Assembly (NCBI GenBank): GCA_026984595.1
Contig: JALSRW010000530.1
Coordinates: forward strand, 1 to 8,154
Direction: 5' to 3'
Origin: Alphaproteobacteria bacterium
GTDB lineage: Bacteria > Pseudomonadota > Alphaproteobacteria > Geminicoccales > Geminicoccaceae
Length of the DNA stretch: 8,154 bases
The notes below the pieces were generated by a model. That model was given only the letters and a program-made list of their open reading frames with translations, was not told where the DNA came from and ran no database searches. Made by a program: the position numbers and the translations under genes. Of this stretch, positions 1 through 5,955 are shown in pieces; the first letter of the stretch is position 1, and every line of letters begins with the position of its first letter.

Positions 1-1
1 G

Positions 2-979
2 TCAATCGTCGATCAGCGCGATGTAGGGAATCTGCCCGACCGGCACCGACTTGACGTTGGTCAGCGTCTCCGTGTCGATGATCGAGACATCGTCGGAGAG
101 ACCGTTGGTGACGTAGAGCTTCTTGCCGTCACGGGTCAGGGTCAACCCCCAGCTCCGGTTGCCGGTGAGGATGTATTTCTTGATCTCGCGAGTGGCGACA
201 TCGACCACCGCCACATGGTTGGCCCGTCCCAGAGCCACGTAGGCGGTCTTTCCGTCCGGGGTGATCAGCACGTCCACCGGCGTCACCTGCTCGGGGCGGA
301 AGCCGCGCGGCAGGAAATGGATGGATTCCTTCACCTCGAAGGTCTTCGTGTCGATGATGTCGACCCGGCCGGCGAGTTCGGCCGAGACCCAGATCTCGTT
401 CTCGTCGGGCGGTGCCGCGAACCGCCGCGGCCGGGTGCCGACGACGATGTCGGCCAGCACCTCGTAGGTATCGCCATCGATCACATGGACCAGGTTGGAG
501 GCCTCGGCGGTGACCCAGATCTGCTTGTCGTCCTTGGTAACATAGACGCCCTCGGGCTCCTCGCCGGTCTCCACCCAGGCGATCACCTCGCGGGTCTCCA
601 TGTCGATCACGCTCAGCGCCGCGTCTTCCTCGTTGGAGACGAACAGGCGCTTGTGGGCGCGGTCGAATTCGAACGCCTCGGGTTCCTGGATATAGGGGAT
701 CTCGTCGACATATTCGAGTTTCTCGACGTCGACGATGCCGATCACGCTGTCGTCGGCGCAGGCGACATAGAACTTCGTCTGGTCGAGGTTCCATTCCATG
801 TCGCGCGGCCTGCCGCAGACCTCGATGGTCGCCACCACCTTGTCGGTGTTGCCGTCGAGCACCGTGATCGTATCACTCTTCTCGTTGCTGACGAAAACGA
901 GGCCGGTGCCCTTGGCAGCACCCGGGTCGGTCCACGAGATCAGCGCGAACACTGTCGCGAGTAGCCAAGCCTTACGCAC
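2..979 (-). CDS. YVTN-family seven-bladed beta-propeller protein, PQQ-dependent catabolism-associated type
   Basis: Predicted periplasmic beta-propeller of 325 residues. Residues 1-22 form a Sec-type signal peptide (basic RK, hydrophobic LLATVFALISW, then AA-K cleavage region). About seven repeats of the form [F/L/I/A]-[Y/W/F]-V-[S/T/A]...-V-[I/V]-D-x-x-T follow, beginning near residues 28, 70, 112, 154, 196, 247 and 288, which is enough for a closed seven-bladed propeller. Proteins of this kind recur beside PQQ alcohol dehydrogenases and their solute-binding partners; their biochemical role is unsettled, with assistance to the quinoprotein system the usual guess. The start is GTG at 979, because GGGAG lies seven to eight bases upstream and only this start gives the signal peptide. 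It overlaps the end of the solute-binding protein gene by 40 bp, implying coupled translation. No catalytic motif was seen. The family assignment is firm, the exact role is not. Confidence 0.88.
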   Translation of the reverse strand: MRKAWLLATVFALISWTDPGAAKGTGLVFVSNEKSDTITVLDGNTDKVVATIEVCGRPRDMEWNLDQTKFYVACADDSVIGIVDVEKLEYVDEIPYIQEPEAFEFDRAHKRLFVSNEEDAALSVIDMETREVIAWVETGEEPEGVYVTKDDKQIWVTAEASNLVHVIDGDTYEVLADIVVGTRPRRFAAPPDENEIWVSAELAGRVDIIDTKTFEVKESIHFLPRGFRPEQVTPVDVLITPDGKTAYVALGRANHVAVVDVATREIKKYILTGNRSWGLTLTRDGKKLYVTNGLSDDVSIIDTETLTNVKSVPVGQIPYIALIDD

Positions 980-1806
980 TCCTGTTCTCCCAGTTTGCTC
1001 TTTCTCTCGACCCGGAAAGGCTTCTTGTAGTCGGGTGGCCGATAGGCGATGCCGTAGCGGTCGTAGAGCGCCGCCAGCTCGCCGCTGGCGATGAGCTCCT
1101 CGATGATGGCATTGACCTTGCGCCGCAGGAAGCGGTCCGAGCGGCGCATGCCGACCGCGATGTTCCAGCTCAGATCCTCGCTGTCGGCGAACAGGTCGAG
1201 CAGGCGCAGCCGCGCCTCGGGATGGTTGCGGTTGAACCAGCCGGCGCTGATCGGGGTCACCGCCGCCATGTCGATCTCGCCGCTGGCCACGGCGTCCAGC
1301 AGTTCGTCTTCGAAGGCGAAGGGAATGGTGGTGAGGTTCCGCTGCTCCAGCGTGATGTGGGCGATCGAGCTGCGCATCACGCCGATCCGCAGCGCCGGGG
1401 TCAGATCCTCGAGGCTGGAAATCCCGTCGATGCCGGGCCGCACGGCGAGCACCACGCCACTGCGGAAATAGGGACGCGAAACCTTGAGCCGACTGTCCTT
1501 GAGGGCCTCGCGATCGGCGATGGTGCCCATCACCATGTCACAGTCGGCACGCTTCATCTGGTAGCTGAGGATCACCCAGTCGACCCGCAGCCGCACGCCC
1601 AGACGTTCGGCGATCAGACCCGCCAGGTCGAGCTGGATGCCGCGGGGATCACCGCCGCGCCTGGCGAACGGCAGGGCGTTGGGATGGGCGCAGACCTGCA
1701 GCACGCCGCGGCGCTGGATGTCCTCGAGGGGCCGGGCGAGGGTGCCGCCGGCGCTGACCGCGGCAGCCAGGAGCGCCCCGAAGAGAGCCGCGGAACGCTT
1801 GCCCAT
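940..1806 (-). CDS. Quinoprotein dehydrogenase-associated solute-binding protein (XoxJ-like, SBP family 3)
   Basis: Periplasmic binding protein of 288 residues. Residues 1-25 are a signal peptide (MGKR, then a long Ala/Leu/Gly core ending ...TLARP). The fold follows extracellular solute-binding protein family 3: the first strand VLQVCAHPNALPF (35-47), GIQLDLAGLIAERLG (56-70), CDMVMGTIADRE (89-100), RPYFRSGVVLAV (111-122), the hinge RIGVMRSS (140-147), the second-lobe segment GEIDMAAVTPISAGW (176-190) and a C-terminal helix ending in LYDRYGI. The CAxPNxLPF and CDxVMGT signatures are typical of the PQQ-dehydrogenase-associated subgroup that includes XoxJ. XoxJ is thought to bind and help mature the apo-dehydrogenase rather than serve transport. 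No ABC permease or ATPase gene is in the window, consistent with that. The ATG at 1804-1806 shares one base with the preceding TGA, giving a coupled junction. A 20-residue tail with two Cys (277, 286) overlaps the next gene. Confidence 0.85.
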   Translation of the reverse strand: MGKRSAALFGALLAAAVSAGGTLARPLEDIQRRGVLQVCAHPNALPFARRGGDPRGIQLDLAGLIAERLGVRLRVDWVILSYQMKRADCDMVMGTIADREALKDSRLKVSRPYFRSGVVLAVRPGIDGISSLEDLTPALRIGVMRSSIAHITLEQRNLTTIPFAFEDELLDAVASGEIDMAAVTPISAGWFNRNHPEARLRLLDLFADSEDLSWNIAVGMRRSDRFLRRKVNAIIEELIASGELAALYDRYGIAYRPPDYKKPFRVERKSKLGEQECVRLGYSRQCSR

Positions 1807-2129
1807 CACTCTGTGCTCGCTTGTTCCCTGGGTTTCAGTGCACGGATATAGGCGATGATCTCGTCGATGTCCTCGTCCGAGAACATTCTTCCGAAGGCCG
1901 GCATGCGTCCGCGCTTGCCTTCGCGGATGCGCTTGCGGATGAAATCGTCGCTGCGTTCGGTGTTCATGAGCTGCGGACCCTTGCCGGCATGGCGTCCGCC
2001 GTCTTCGTGGCAGAAGCCGCAGACGCTCGCGAACAGGTTGGGCACATCGAGATGGCCGGCGGCGGCCGGGAAGGCAAGTCCCGCGGCCAGGAGCGCGATC
2101 ATGCCGCTTCTGGCGAGTGTGGCTGCCAT
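1806..2129 (-). CDS. Small single-haem c-type cytochrome, likely electron acceptor of the PQQ dehydrogenase
   Basis: Exported monohaem cytochrome c of 107 residues. A signal peptide spans about residues 1-25 (hydrophobic MIALLAAGLAFPAAAG). The haem-binding CGFCH motif is at 37-41, with C37/C40 for thioether links and H41 as proximal ligand; M76 in the MPAF segment is the probable distal ligand, and a C-terminal helix (DEDIDEIIAYIRAL, 85-98) closes the fold. The start is ATG at 2129, because a purine-rich AAGGGGGG ribosome site precedes it; the in-frame ATG at 2183 lies inside the terminator stem and adds no sensible sequence. With about 82 mature residues it is smaller than typical XoxG-type cytochromes. 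It lies between the dehydrogenase and the solute-binding protein, so it probably carries electrons from the quinoprotein toward the terminal oxidase. It is annotated by motif and context; the specific XoxG/PedF subfamily is not assigned. Confidence 0.88.
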   Translation of the reverse strand: MAATLARSGMIALLAAGLAFPAAAGHLDVPNLFASVCGFCHEDGGRHAGKGPQLMNTERSDDFIRKRIREGKRGRMPAFGRMFSDEDIDEIIAYIRALKPREQASTE

Positions 2130-2154
2130 GGCGGATCCCCCCTTGCCGATGACG

Positions 2155-2185
2155 GAGAAAAAGGTGGGGGCCAACGCCCCCACCT
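2155..2185 (-). terminator. Intrinsic terminator after the PQQ dehydrogenase gene
   Basis: Read on the minus strand, a perfect 10-bp GC-rich stem (AGGTGGGGGC / GCCCCCACCT, 2176-2185 with 2162-2171) with a four-base GTTG loop is followed immediately by a T-rich run ending TTTTTCTC. This is a classic rho-independent terminator. It begins 25 bp after the dehydrogenase stop codon and ends 25 bp before the cytochrome c start codon. No promoter was recognised after it, so the three downstream genes would rely on read-through or on a promoter I cannot see. Confidence 0.85.
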
Positions 2186-2209
2186 GTAAAGGGCTTTCCC
2201 GGCCGATGC

Positions 2210-3925
2210 TCAGTCGGGAAGGGTGAAGGTGACGAGCCAGCCCTGATCGGTGGCCATGCTCTTGTAGGGCTCGCCGAACAGATCCGGATAGGCGTCACCC
2301 ACCAGCGATCCCCAGCCGACCGCCACCGAGATGTATTGCTTGCCCCCGACGGCGTAGGAAATGATGCCGCCATTGTGGCCGAGACCGTTGTTCTGCGACC
2401 AGAGCTCGGCGCCGTTGCGGGCGTCGTAGGCGCGCAGCACGCCCCGGGCGTCGGGCACGAACAGCAGATCACCACCGGTGGACAGCAGGCTGGCCAGAGG
2501 CGGCTCGGGGAAGTCGATCCGCCAGGCGAGTTCGCCGGTGATCGGATCACGCGCATCGACATGCCCGTAGGCCTTGCCGCCTTCGGGATCGGTGAAGGTG
2601 AAATTGGCACCGATGTTGAGCTGGGCCATGGGCTCGAGGATCGGCGTCGTCTTGACGATCTCGAGATCCATGCACCATTCGTTGCCGACCTTGTAGTAGT
2701 AGCCGGTTCTCGGACTGTAGGTGCCGGTGTTCCAGGAAATGCCGCCGGCGATGGCCGGGCAGAGATTGGTATGCTTGCCCTCGCGCATGTCGCGCCGGCC
2801 GATGAGATTGCCCTTCTCGTCGACGCCCTCGATGAAGTTGATGTTCTTCACGAGTGGCCAGGCGCGCTTGAAGTTGAGCATTTCGTCGTAGACGTACACA
2901 TAGCCACCCTTGTTGGGATGGACGATGTAGGTCTCGCCGTCGCGCTCGATGCGCAGGAACTCGCCCACCGCACTGTCGAAATCCCAGGCGTCGTGCGGCA
3001 GCTCCTGGAAGTAGCTGACCAGCTCGCCGGTGTCGGGATTGAGGGCGATCACCGAGCTGGTATAGAGATTGGTCCCCGGTCGCGGCCCCTCGGTCTTCCA
3101 GTCGGGCCCGGCCCAGTCGTAGAGCGGGGCCGGATTGCCGGTCCCCCAGTAGACCAGGTTCTTGGCCACATTGTAGGTGCCGGGCATCCAGCCACCGCCG
3201 CCGCCGGTGCGCCAGGACTCGTTGCCCCAGGTCTTCATCGCCTCCTCGGTGCCGGCGACGGTGAAGAACTCCCAGACCTTCTTGCCGGTCTTGGCATCGA
3301 CTCCGAAGATGGGGCCGCGCCACGGCCACTCACCACCCTGAGCGCCGATGATCACCTTGTCCTTGACGACGATCGGGGCGCCGGTGAAGCCGACCGTGAG
3401 CTTCTCCGAATCGACCAGCTTGGTATCCCAGACCGGAGCGCCGGTCTTCATGTCGACGGCGATCAGTCGGCCGTCGACGGTGCCCACATAGACGTTGCCG
3501 TGGCCGAGGGCGACGCCGCGATTGTAGGGCGAATGCGTCTGCTGGGCGATCAGATCCTCGTTGAGCTCGGGAATGTAGGACCAGATCAGCTCGCCGGTCG
3601 CCGCATCGAGGGCGAACAGACGGCTGTAGGAGCCCGAATAGTAGAGCACGCCGTCGGCGACCAGCGGCATCGACTGCAGGCCGCGGGTGGCGCGCCCGGG
3701 TGTGTGGGTCCAGGCGACCTTGAGATCCTTGACATTGGCGGTGTTGATCTGGTCGAGCGGGCTGTACTGCCAGTTGTCGTAGCTCCCGCGGTACATCAGC
3801 CAGTCGTTGGGGTTCTTGGCCGCATTCTCGATCCGCGAGGGATCGACGGCCCAGCTCGGACCCGCCGGCATCGCCGATACCGCGAGGCCGATGATCGCTG
3901 CCGTGATCAGCAGTTGCTTACGCAT
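2210..3925 (-). CDS. PQQ-dependent alcohol dehydrogenase, probable lanthanide (DxD) type, no haem domain
   Basis: Periplasmic quinoprotein of 571 residues built as an eight-bladed PQQ propeller. A signal peptide spans 1-26. Repeated W-motifs such as FALDAATGELIWSY (104-117), IAVDMKTGAPVW (155-166) and FGVDAKTGKKVWEF (207-220) define blades. By family comparison, probable metal/PQQ ligands are E199 (GGEWPWRG), N264 (GTGNPAP) and catalytic D315. D317 in WDFD supplies the extra Asp that marks lanthanide-dependent XoxF/ExaF/PedH-type enzymes; calcium MxaF has Ala there. C389 and C418 match the conserved distant cysteine pair. Oddly, the adjacent CC motif usually found before NRG is replaced by T130-H131 (QQTHSPYNRG). 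The loop between E199 and N264 is about 20 residues shorter than usual. No C-terminal CxxCH is present, so electrons must leave through a separate cytochrome, encoded next. The ATG at 3925 follows GGGAGG at eight bases; the upstream extension lacks a signal peptide. The substrate is unknown. Confidence 0.92.
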   Translation of the reverse strand: MRKQLLITAAIIGLAVSAMPAGPSWAVDPSRIENAAKNPNDWLMYRGSYDNWQYSPLDQINTANVKDLKVAWTHTPGRATRGLQSMPLVADGVLYYSGSYSRLFALDAATGELIWSYIPELNEDLIAQQTHSPYNRGVALGHGNVYVGTVDGRLIAVDMKTGAPVWDTKLVDSEKLTVGFTGAPIVVKDKVIIGAQGGEWPWRGPIFGVDAKTGKKVWEFFTVAGTEEAMKTWGNESWRTGGGGGWMPGTYNVAKNLVYWGTGNPAPLYDWAGPDWKTEGPRPGTNLYTSSVIALNPDTGELVSYFQELPHDAWDFDSAVGEFLRIERDGETYIVHPNKGGYVYVYDEMLNFKRAWPLVKNINFIEGVDEKGNLIGRRDMREGKHTNLCPAIAGGISWNTGTYSPRTGYYYKVGNEWCMDLEIVKTTPILEPMAQLNIGANFTFTDPEGGKAYGHVDARDPITGELAWRIDFPEPPLASLLSTGGDLLFVPDARGVLRAYDARNGAELWSQNNGLGHNGGIISYAVGGKQYISVAVGWGSLVGDAYPDLFGEPYKSMATDQGWLVTFTLPD

Positions 3926-3978
3926 GGAAAAGCCTCCCGTTTTCCAGAACCGTGCTCGTTTCGGGCAAGGCGCCGCCA

Positions 3979-3992
3979 ATCGGATATCCGAT
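3979..3992. promoter_or_regulatory. Perfect 14-bp palindrome upstream of the PQQ dehydrogenase (candidate operator)
   Basis: ATCGGATATCCGAT is a perfect 14-bp palindrome centred about 60 bp upstream of the dehydrogenase start codon, in the 124-bp gap after the small exported protein gene. Position and symmetry suit a dimeric regulator. No convincing -10/-35 pair was found beside it, and the binding protein is unknown. Confidence 0.35.
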
Positions 3993-4049
3993 CGCTCGCC
4001 TCGATCCCGTCTGCTCGCGACCGCCCACCTCCTTTCCAGCTTCCTGCCA

Positions 4050-4463
4050 TCATTGCGCCGTAACCCGGCTGGCATGGCCGGGAACCGGCCCCTCCACCTG
4101 CACCCGGCGACCGACCGACAGATCGGCCAAGGCACCGGCGGCGGGGCGCGCCACCAGAAACGGCCGTCGCTGGCCGTCATCGGTCTCGATCACCAGCAGG
4201 GAACGCGCCCTGTCGATTCCGGCCACCACGCCCGACAGCGCGACCGGCTGGCGTTGTCCACAACGCTTGTCGGTGCGGGTGAGCCTTCCGTCGCCCATGT
4301 CGCGAAGCGTGCCGCCGCAATCGCGAAAGCGGATCTGTCCGTCGGCCGTCGCCACCGGCCAGCCGACCAGCCGTCCCATGCCCTTGACGAGCAGAGCCTC
4401 GGCACCGACCGTGGTTGGCAGCGTCAATGCCGCGATCACCACTGCGCAGCGCAGCCCGGACAA
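4050..4463 (-). CDS. Small exported protein of unknown function with OB-like C-terminal half
   Basis: Not recognised as a named family. From the TTG at 4463 it is 137 residues, beginning with a good Sec signal peptide (SGLRCAVVIAALTLPTTVGAEA). The mature part has an N-terminal segment with two cysteines (FRDCGG and DKRCGQ), which could form a disulfide, then a beta-rich stretch (VALSGVVAGIDRARSLLVIE, then VGRRVQVEGPV) that resembles small OB-fold domains of the DUF5666 kind. I prefer TTG because GGGAGG stands seven bases upstream, in the same AACGGGAGGCT context that precedes the dehydrogenase start. The alternative ATG at 4490 has no ribosome site and lies in a hairpin. It sits between the lactonase-like gene and the dehydrogenase, on the same strand, so it may be an accessory periplasmic component of the oxidation system. 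The function is a guess; the gene itself is likely real. Confidence 0.65.
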   Translation of the reverse strand: MSGLRCAVVIAALTLPTTVGAEALLVKGMGRLVGWPVATADGQIRFRDCGGTLRDMGDGRLTRTDKRCGQRQPVALSGVVAGIDRARSLLVIETDDGQRRPFLVARPAAGALADLSVGRRVQVEGPVPGHASRVTAQ

Positions 4464-4478
4464 CCTGCAGCCTCCCGT

Positions 4479-4496
4479 TTCGGCAATCATGCCGAA
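4479..4496 (-). promoter_or_regulatory. Perfect hairpin in the leader of the small exported protein gene
   Basis: TTCGGCA-ATCA-TGCCGAA is a 7-bp perfect stem with a four-base loop, ending only a few bases before the GGGAGG ribosome site at 4470-4475. The alternative ATG at 4490 would be buried in this stem. No T run follows, so it is not a typical terminator. It may influence translation or mRNA processing between the two genes. Confidence 0.35.
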
Positions 4497-4542
4497 CACG
4501 GAGGGCAATGTGAAGCGCAAAAGACCGCCAAGGTCCCGGCTC

Positions 4543-5691
4543 CTAGGTGATGTGCGCGCCGCGGGTCTCCACATAGACGGCGTAGAGGGACTGGCTGCCG
4601 GTCATGAACAGGCGGTTGCGCTTGCGGCCGCCGAAGCAGAGATTGGAGCAGATCTCCGGCAGGCGGATCTGGCCGATGCGGTCGCCGTTGGGAGCGAAGA
4701 TGTGCACCCCGTCGTAGCCGTCGCCGACCCAGCCCGCGCCGGCCCAGATGTTGCCGTCCTCGTCGGCGCGGATGCCGTCGGCGAAGCCCGCCCGCCCTTC
4801 CAGGGTCATGTCGGCGAAGGTCCGGGGATTTGTGAGCTTCTTGCCGTCGACGATGTCGTAGACCCAGATGATCTTCTTGGCCTCGGCATAATGCGAGGCG
4901 CCGGTATCGGCGACATAGAGCTTCTTGTAGTCGGGACTGAAACAGATGCCGTTGGGCTTGAAGGGCTCGTCGGCGACCTTGGTGATCTCGCCGCTCTGGG
5001 CGTCGATCCGGTAGATCGCCTCCTTGATGAACGGGCGGGGGCTGGTGGCACTCTCGGGAACCCGCTGCCCCTCGTAGTTCATGAGTGCGCCGTAGCCCGG
5101 ATCCGTGAACCAGATGCCGCCGTCATCGGGATGAACGACGCCGTCGTTGGGTGCGTTGAGAGGCTCACCCTTGTCGCTCTTGTCGGCCAGCACGGTGATC
5201 GAGCCGTCCCACTCGTAGCGGACCACCTGGCGCGGGTAGTGGCAGAAGCTGATCTGCCGGCCCTGGAAATCGAAGGTGTTGCCGTTGCTGTGGAAGGAGG
5301 GGGAGCGGAAGCGCCGCGAGACATGGCCGTCCTCCTCGATCCAGCGCAACTGCTCGTTGTTGGGAATGTCCGACCACAACAGATAGCGCCCGACCGCGTT
5401 CCAGGCCGGTCCCTCGGCCCAGAGCGTGCCCCGGTAGAGACGCATGATCGGCGTGTTGCCGAGCTTGGCGCGGAACCGCTTGTCGAGAACCACGACATCC
5501 GGGTCGGGATAGCGGACGGGTTCGGCATCGGGACCGAAGTTGCGGGCGAAAGCATCGGCGGCCATCGCCGTGCCGGCGGCCACCGTGGCCGCCGCTCCGA
5601 GAAAGCGCCGGCGGGCCATCGCCGGCAGTCCGGCGGTCGACCGACAGGGCTGGGCGAGATCGACGAAACGGTGCAGTTGCACACGTGCCAT
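4543..5691 (-). CDS. Tat-exported SMP-30/gluconolactonase/LRE-family hydrolase
   Basis: Six-bladed beta-propeller hydrolase of 382 residues, related to gluconolactonases. The metal-site residues of the family are in order: E93 (AEGPAWN), N182 (NAPND), N247 (KPNGICFSPD) and D305 (FADGIRAD). Other family marks are GGIWFTDPGYG (191-201) and DEDGNIWAG (310-318). The N-terminus carries a twin-arginine signal (ARRRFLGAAATVAAG, 26-40), so the folded enzyme probably reaches the periplasm through Tat. The ATG at 5691 has GGGAGG nine bases upstream; a second ATG at 5619 directly before the RRR motif is possible but has no comparable site. As first gene of the run, 79 bp ahead of the small exported protein, it suggests that the downstream dehydrogenase forms a lactone or ester-like product which this enzyme hydrolyses. 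Substrate and lactonase activity are inferred from family, and other members hydrolyse organophosphates or have no proven activity. Confidence 0.88.
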   Translation of the reverse strand: MARVQLHRFVDLAQPCRSTAGLPAMARRRFLGAAATVAAGTAMAADAFARNFGPDAEPVRYPDPDVVVLDKRFRAKLGNTPIMRLYRGTLWAEGPAWNAVGRYLLWSDIPNNEQLRWIEEDGHVSRRFRSPSFHSNGNTFDFQGRQISFCHYPRQVVRYEWDGSITVLADKSDKGEPLNAPNDGVVHPDDGGIWFTDPGYGALMNYEGQRVPESATSPRPFIKEAIYRIDAQSGEITKVADEPFKPNGICFSPDYKKLYVADTGASHYAEAKKIIWVYDIVDGKKLTNPRTFADMTLEGRAGFADGIRADEDGNIWAGAGWVGDGYDGVHIFAPNGDRIGQIRLPEICSNLCFGGRKRNRLFMTGSQSLYAVYVETRGAHIT

Positions 5692-5714
5692 GATGGATTT
5701 CCTCCCCGATCGTG

Positions 5715-5730
5715 CCGTGCATTTACACGG
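5715..5730. promoter_or_regulatory. Interrupted inverted repeat at the expected transcription start of the minus-strand run
   Basis: CCGTG-CATTTA-CACGG is a 5-bp inverted repeat with a six-base spacer. It begins about eight bases downstream of the -10 candidate at 5738-5743, so it would span the transcription start and first leader bases, 24 bp before the hydrolase ATG. It could be an operator or a short leader hairpin. The evidence is symmetry and position only. Confidence 0.3.
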
Positions 5731-5737
5731 ATGTACG

Positions 5738-5766
5738 ATTATCCGCCAAAGCGGCCGAACGCACAA
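5738..5766 (-). promoter_or_regulatory. Sigma70-like promoter candidate for the hydrolase/dehydrogenase run
   Basis: On the minus strand TTGTGC (5761-5766) and GATAAT (5738-5743) are separated by exactly 17 bp. The -10 differs from consensus at one base; the -35 matches only the TTG half. It lies 47 bp upstream of the hydrolase start codon and is the best promoter-like pair in the divergent intergenic region. It would drive the first genes of the minus-strand run. Confidence 0.4.
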
Positions 5767-5786
5767 GTAACGTCGTACCCTGCCCG

Positions 5787-5805
5787 CCATTGCGCAGCGC
5801 GATGG
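5787..5805. promoter_or_regulatory. 19-bp near-perfect dyad in the divergent intergenic region
   Basis: CCATTGCGC-A-GCGCGATGG has eight of nine symmetric positions paired around one central base, and the ninth would be a G-U wobble in RNA. It lies between the two divergent genes, upstream of the minus-strand promoter candidate and about 150 bp before the metal transporter start. A shared regulator site is possible. It does not resemble a known MntR, Mur or Fur box that I can name with confidence. Confidence 0.3.
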
Positions 5806-5955
5806 TCGTGCGGGGAACGGACAACCCCTCCGTCTTGCGATGGTGCGGGATCTGGTCTAAGCGCTTCGCTGGCGGCGTGAGCCCCGTGACGTCGGAATCC
5901 AGCCCATGCCGGGCTCCCGTTCCGGGCCCGGACATCCCCGCCCGAGGTGGCCAGC

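Noticed and set aside
2130..2183. Longer cytochrome start at ATG 2183
   Set aside because: This start lies inside the terminator stem, has no ribosome site, and puts 18 extra residues before an already complete signal peptide.
1807..2610. Extension of the solute-binding protein frame upstream to an ATG at 2610
   Set aside because: The extra 268 residues are a shadow of the cytochrome and dehydrogenase genes; the ATG at 1806 gives a proper signal peptide and a coupled junction.
3955..3978. Sigma54-like TGGC-N6-TTGC on the minus strand before the dehydrogenase
   Set aside because: The spacing between the GG and GC elements is one base shorter than the strict -24/-12 requirement, and no upstream activator gene or site is visible.
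2336..4063. Plus-strand open frame of 575 codons opposite the PQQ dehydrogenase
   Set aside because: It is an antisense shadow of the dehydrogenase gene with low-complexity Gly/Val/Asp/His composition and no recognisable family.
5835..5863. TTGCGA ... TAAGCG as a promoter for the metal transporter
   Set aside because: The -35 half is fair and the spacing is 17, but the -10 is too weak to support a call.
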